A program made the position numbers and the translations under genes. A DNA stretch of 9,953 nt from 66-474 sp050738155 (lineage in GTDB: Bacteria > Pseudomonadota > Gammaproteobacteria > Xanthomonadales > Rhodanobacteraceae): NCBI GenBank assembly GCA_050738155.1, contig JBOHYW010000129.1, positions 1 to 9,953 on the forward strand. Direction: 5' to 3'. The notes under the pieces are model-generated. The model worked only from the letters and a program-made list of their open reading frames with translations, was not told where the DNA came from and made no database searches. Positions within the stretch are counted from its first letter, which is position 1. The number at the start of each line of letters is the position of its first letter. Below are positions 7,625 through 9,953 of the stretch, one piece after another.

Positions 7625-8550
7625 GGCTGGATTCCCATGCAGGGGTTTCGATCATCGCGACGACTCGGCGTCACGTGTGGCGCGGTTGGTGCCAGGGTTT
7701 TCAAAAACGAGGCGATCGCGGCAGTGAGTGCGTGGCAATCATCGCCCACCACGGCGTGGCTGGCGTCGGCAATTTCGACGTGCCTGGCGTTCGGCACATT
7801 GCGCAGGAATTCCGCCACGCTTTGTTCGGATACTACGTCACTGCGCCCGCCCGACACCAGCAATACCGGCACCTCCACCTTGCGCGCGGCGTCCAGCACC
7901 CGTGCCTGATGCCGGTCAGCTTCGATCGCGATGGTATCCAGCAGCGCCGGATCCCATTGCCAATGCCAGCGGCCATCCTCGCCACGACTCAACAACGCTG
8001 CCAACTCGTCGAGTGTGCGGCGACGTGGGCGCTGCGGCGCGTAAGCGCCGACCGCGGCCGAGGCGTCTTCAAGCGAAGCAAAGCCATCCTTGTGCGCGCG
8101 CATGAATTCGAAAATGCGTTCGACGCCCGGCGCTTCCCAGCGTGGCGAGATGTCCACCAGCACCAGCGCGCGAAAAGGACTCGGTCGAACCTCTCCCGCT
8201 GCAACCAATCCCAGCAAACCGCCCATCGAATGCCCGACCAGCACCGGCGGCTGCTCGAGTGCAGCGGCGACGCCCACCAGGTCGTCGACGAATTGCTCGA
8301 GGCGGTACGCACCGTCGCTGGCATGATCGCTGTCGCCGTGTCCGCGTGCATCGAAAGCAATCGTGCGCCAGCCCTGCGCCGCGATGGCCGCGGCAACGCA
8401 CGCCCACACGCGGCGACCCTGGCCGAAACCGTGGGCAAACAACAACGGCGGTGCATCGGCCGGGCCACGCGTTTCCACCGCCAGATTCAATCCGTCGGCA
8501 GTACCCACGTGGCTTGATACGCCCGAAGCACTGGCAGCTCCTCGTTCCAT
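7621..8550 (-). CDS. Alpha/beta-fold hydrolase
   Basis: This 309-residue alpha/beta hydrolase has no assignable substrate. The fold is clear: oxyanion-strand HGFGQ (40-44), FDARGHGDSD (67-75), nucleophile elbow GHSMGG with Ser108, acid Asp238 in VSGGRSD, and His265 in ADASH. No signal peptide is seen, so it is probably cytoplasmic. The lid region (about 135-220) is helical and Arg-rich, and the last 25 residues look disordered. It is the first gene of a two-gene unit with fadE and overlaps it by 4 bp, so a role as esterase, lipase or thioesterase on acyl substrates is a reasonable inference but not proven. The ATG lies inside an inverted repeat and only about 7 nt after a good -10 box, so the mRNA may be leaderless. 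A downstream GTG (codon 15) is an alternative start without a clear ribosome-binding site. Confidence 0.9.
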   Translation of the reverse strand: MERGAASASGVSSHVGTADGLNLAVETRGPADAPPLLFAHGFGQGRRVWACVAAAIAAQGWRTIAFDARGHGDSDHASDGAYRLEQFVDDLVGVAAALEQPPVLVGHSMGGLLGLVAAGEVRPSPFRALVLVDISPRWEAPGVERIFEFMRAHKDGFASLEDASAAVGAYAPQRPRRRTLDELAALLSRGEDGRWHWQWDPALLDTIAIEADRHQARVLDAARKVEVPVLLVSGGRSDVVSEQSVAEFLRNVPNARHVEIADASHAVVGDDCHALTAAIASFLKTLAPTAPHVTPSRRDDRNPCMGIQP

Positions 8551-8564
8551 ACGCTGCAGTATGG
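8547..8564. promoter_or_regulatory. Putative TetR operator O1
   Basis: CCATAC-GCTGCA-GTATGG is an 18-bp element with perfect 6-bp arms. It covers the -10 box and the start codon of the hydrolase gene. The second copy at 8584-8601 matches it at 15 of 18 positions. Position beside a divergent TetR gene makes it a likely operator for that regulator. Confidence 0.7.
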
Positions 8565-8586
8565 AATTAAGCCATCAGACTGTCAA
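8558..8586 (-). promoter_or_regulatory. Sigma-70-like promoter for the hydrolase-fadE unit
   Basis: On the minus strand a perfect TTGACA (8586-8581) is followed, after exactly 17 bp, by CATACT (8563-8558; 4 of 6 matches to TATAAT). Transcription would begin about 7 nt downstream, at or next to the A of the hydrolase ATG (8550). The -10 lies wholly inside the first inverted repeat and the -35 overlaps the second by 3 bp, so a bound repressor would block it. Confidence 0.7.
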
Positions 8587-8601
8587 TACGCTAAAGTATG
8601 G
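8584..8601. promoter_or_regulatory. Putative TetR operator O2
   Basis: CAATAC-GCTAAA-GTATGG repeats O1 in the same orientation with three mismatches (positions 2, 10 and 11); its inner arms ATAC/GTAT are intact. The centre-to-centre distance to O1 is 37 bp, about 3.5 helical turns. It contains the regulator's ATG (8598) and overlaps the -35 box of the divergent promoter, so it could mediate both autorepression and repression of hydrolase-fadE. Confidence 0.68.
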
Positions 8602-9218
8602 TCATGTCCGACAAGCCGACAGCCAACCCCGGCAGCGCCCCGGTTCCGCGTCGCAGCTCCGCCCATCCGCGTCTTTCGGCGCTGGATTGGGAACGCGGCG
8701 CGTTGCAAATGATCGCCGAAGAAGGCGTGGCGGCACTGGCGGTCGAAGCACTGGCGCGACGACTCGGCGTCACCAAGGGCAGCTTCTACTGGCACTTCAA
8801 GAATCGCGAAGCCTTGCTGCAGGCGACCTTGAAAGGCTGGGAAGCCGACGACGAGAACGAGCTGCAAAGCCACATCGGTGCAGTGCACGACGACCCGCGT
8901 GAACGGCTCGACGCGCTGTTCCGCTGGGTATCCGGCGAGATCCAGCCACATCGAATCTATGCCGCGCTGCTGCAGGCGCTCGACCACCCGCTGGTGAAAC
9001 CCGTGATGACGCGGGTTTCGCAGCGTCGCATGGATTTGCTGATGCTGGCTTTCCGGCAGGCCGGCCTCGCCATCGAGGACGCCCGCCATCGCGCACGGCT
9101 CACCTACGCGGCCTACGTGGGTTTCCTGCAACTGAACGTGGCGCTGGAACTGCCGCATCTTTCGCACGAGCAGTACGAGGCCTATGTCGAGCACGTGATC
9201 GAAACGCTGGTGCCCTGA
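8598..9218 (+). CDS. TetR/AcrR-family transcriptional regulator
   Basis: This 206-residue protein has a TetR-type N-terminal DNA-binding domain: helix-turn-helix at about 46-68 with VEALARRLGVTKGSFYWHFKNREALL, the most conserved part of the family. The first 25 residues are a Pro/Ser-rich, probably flexible extension. The helical C-terminal half (about 75-206) would bind a ligand and dimerise; the ligand cannot be read from sequence. The gene diverges from hydrolase-fadE with 47 bp between start codons, and both flanking inverted repeats fall there, so it probably represses itself and that unit. An acyl-CoA or fatty acid effector is an inference from the fadE neighbour. ATG 8598 lies in operator O2; ATG 8604 (third codon) is an equally plausible start. 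Neither has a clear Shine-Dalgarno. Confidence 0.92.
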   Translation: MVMSDKPTANPGSAPVPRRSSAHPRLSALDWERGALQMIAEEGVAALAVEALARRLGVTKGSFYWHFKNREALLQATLKGWEADDENELQSHIGAVHDDPRERLDALFRWVSGEIQPHRIYAALLQALDHPLVKPVMTRVSQRRMDLLMLAFRQAGLAIEDARHRARLTYAAYVGFLQLNVALELPHLSHEQYEAYVEHVIETLVP

Positions 9219-9222
9219 ATGT

Positions 9223-9240
9223 GCGATCGTCCCTGATCGC
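9223..9240 (+). terminator. Stem-loop just after the regulator stop, possible terminator
   Basis: GCGATC-GTCCCT-GATCGC forms a perfect 6-bp stem with a 6-nt loop, starting 4 nt after the TetR stop codon. No T tract follows, so it is not a canonical intrinsic terminator; it may stabilise the mRNA end or be incidental. Confidence 0.3.
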
Positions 9241-9344
9241 CCCGCACCTGGCGGCAAAGCGGACTTGCATGGAACCAGCGCCGTACAGACCAGAGCGGCC
9301 TTCCATGGCCTGACTTTTCACAACAGCGGCTTCGACTGCAGACT

Positions 9345-9363
9345 TGGTCGCGAGCTGCGACCA
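9345..9363. repeat. Perfect 7-bp inverted repeat
   Basis: TGGTCGC-GAGCT-GCGACCA forms a GC-rich stem with a 5-nt loop in either strand's RNA. No T tract follows on either side. It could be a terminator-like hairpin, part of a structured RNA, or a protein-binding dyad. Confidence 0.35.
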
Positions 9364-9492
9364 CACATAACCCGCCCCTGAACGCGTCTTGCAAAGGCCA
9401 TACGCGAGGATTACCGTCATCTTTCTCCATCCTCCGGAGCCCACCTCCACTCCAATCTTGCCGCCAGGCTGACTCGAAAAGGGTCGTCGGAT

Positions 9493-9527
9493 AGAGAACG
9501 CCACAACAAAAACCACGGGCGTTCTCT
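9493..9527. promoter_or_regulatory. 10-bp perfect inverted repeat upstream of the pckG promoter
   Basis: AGAGAACGCC (9493-9502) and GGCGTTCTCT (9518-9527) are perfect inverted arms separated by 15 nt, the longest dyad in the window. The right arm ends 30 bp before the putative pckG -10 box. This placement suits an activator site; the same sequence could also fold as an RNA hairpin. No T tract follows on either strand. Confidence 0.45.
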
Positions 9528-9553
9528 CCCGCAGTGATGCCCCTTTTGCCTGC

Positions 9554-9581
9554 TGAATACAATTATTGAATACAACTGGAG
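9554..9581 (+). promoter_or_regulatory. pckG promoter region with direct repeat and ribosome-binding site
   Basis: TACAAT (9558-9563) matches the -10 consensus at 5 of 6. No good -35 is present 16-18 bp upstream, which would suit an activator-dependent promoter. The box lies in the first of two perfect 9-bp direct repeats, TGAATACAA at 9554-9562 and 9567-9575, 13 bp apart. GGAG (9578-9581) is the pckG ribosome-binding site, 10 nt before the ATG. Confidence 0.45.
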
Positions 9582-9591
9582 AACTTCAACG

Positions 9592-9953
9592 ATGCCAAGC
9601 AAACTGGATGCACTGAACCGATGGATCGATGACGTTGCAAAGAAAACCCGTCCCGACCACGTTCACTGGTGCGACGGCTCCGATGCCGAGTACCAGAAGC
9701 TCGTGGACGGGATGTTGCACACGGGCGAACTGATTGAACTGAATCAGCAAACCCACCCGCGCTGCTACCTGCATCGTTCCGATCCCAAGGACGTCGCGCG
9801 GGTCGAAAAACTCACCGTGATCTGCACGAAGAACAAGGACGACGCCGGCCCCAACAACAACTGGATGGACCCGGCCGAGGCGCATGCCAAGATCGATGCG
9901 CTGTTCGACGGCTGCATGCAAGGGCGCACGATGTACGTGATCCCCTATTGCAT
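9592..9953 (+). CDS. pckG: Phosphoenolpyruvate carboxykinase (GTP), 3' end cut by window edge
   Basis: The first 120 codons of a GTP-dependent PEP carboxykinase are present; the enzyme converts oxaloacetate and GTP to PEP, GDP and CO2 in the cytosol, opening gluconeogenesis. Although open to the right edge, the family is clear: VHWCDGSDAEYQKL (24-37), ELIELN, RSDPKDVARVEKLTVICT (62-79, with Arg70 at the position of the substrate-binding arginine of animal PEPCK), DAGPNNNWMDPAEAHAK (84-100) and FDGCMQGRTMYVIPYC (105-120). The WCDGS and NNWMDP blocks distinguish it from the unrelated ATP-type PckA. About 500 residues (nucleotide-binding and catalytic parts) lie beyond the window. GGAG lies 10 nt before the ATG. 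It is downstream of the TetR gene on the same strand but 373 bp away with its own promoter signals, so it is probably a separate unit. Confidence 0.95.
   Translation, partial: MPSKLDALNRWIDDVAKKTRPDHVHWCDGSDAEYQKLVDGMLHTGELIELNQQTHPRCYLHRSDPKDVARVEKLTVICTKNKDDAGPNNNWMDPAEAHAKIDALFDGCMQGRTMYVIPYC

Larger units (their letters stand above)
9100..9420 (-). other. Possible small ORF with strong ribosome-binding site, doubtful
   Basis: On the minus strand an ATG at 9420 is preceded by GGAG with a 4-nt spacer and by a second GGAGG further up. It opens a frame of 106 codons. The first 65 or so residues (beginning MTVILAYGLCKTRSGAGYVW) have ordinary composition and lie in the intergenic region. The remainder runs antisense through the end of the TetR gene and is Arg/Pro-rich, as expected of a shadow frame. 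I recognise no family. It could be a decayed gene remnant or chance; the ribosome-binding site is the only positive sign. Confidence 0.15.
9219..9591. other. 373-bp intergenic region upstream of pckG
   Basis: This stretch has lower G+C than its neighbours, especially from about 9540 on. It contains three perfect inverted repeats (9223-9240, 9345-9363, 9493-9527), the pckG promoter region with a direct repeat, and a minus-strand frame with a good ribosome-binding site. I see no tRNA, insertion sequence or known riboswitch. Confidence 0.6.

Noticed and set aside
5045..7909. A 954-codon stop-free frame on the plus strand opposite fadE
   Set aside because: It is antisense to a clear FadE, extremely rich in Arg, Gln and His, and has no recognisable domain. 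Long antisense frames are expected opposite GC-rich genes with strong third-position bias.
1..9953. CRISPR array, tRNA, rRNA or insertion sequence
   Set aside because: No regularly spaced repeats, cloverleaf, rRNA core sequence or transposase motif was seen on either strand.

Overview
The window is high-GC DNA (roughly two-thirds G+C by eye) that is almost fully coding. Gene content fits a gammaproteobacterium of the Xanthomonadales type (Xanthomonadaceae/Rhodanobacteraceae): a GTP-type PEP carboxykinase, a large E. coli-type FadE, a GlpK-GlpD pair and glutathione-linked formaldehyde detoxification. This placement is inferred from gene families and base composition; no rRNA or tRNA is present to confirm it.

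Layout. 1-1751 (+): the 3' part of S-formylglutathione hydrolase (fghA, truncated by the window edge), then a cytoplasmic glycerophosphodiester phosphodiesterase 21 bp downstream. 1752-1920: a convergent gap with no convincing terminator. 1921-4961 (-): glpK and glpD, overlapping by ATGA. 4962-5146: the glpK upstream region with a 12-bp palindrome. 5147-8550 (-): an alpha/beta hydrolase and fadE, again overlapping by ATGA. 8551-8597: a 47-bp divergent promoter region. 8598-9218 (+): a TetR-family regulator. 9219-9591: a 373-bp non-coding stretch with three perfect inverted repeats. 9592-9953 (+): the first 120 codons of GTP-dependent PEP carboxykinase (pckG), cut by the window edge.

The genes share a metabolic theme: use of lipids as carbon. 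The phosphodiesterase frees glycerol-3-phosphate from deacylated phospholipids. GlpK makes the same compound from glycerol, and GlpD oxidises it to DHAP while feeding electrons to quinone. FadE starts beta-oxidation of the acyl chains, and PEP carboxykinase opens gluconeogenesis for the acetyl-CoA-derived carbon. fghA is the outlier.

The most interesting signal is the compact switch at 8547-8601. Two near-identical 18-bp dyads (CCATAC-N6-GTATGG type, 37 bp centre to centre) flank the divergent promoters, and each contains the start codon of one of the two genes. A strong TTGACA-N17-CATACT promoter for hydrolase-fadE overlaps both and would start transcription within a base or two of the ATG. 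This predicts an autoregulated TetR switch on a leaderless hydrolase-fadE mRNA. No CRISPR array, transposase, tRNA or rRNA was seen, and I found no clearly unprecedented system beyond this regulatory architecture.
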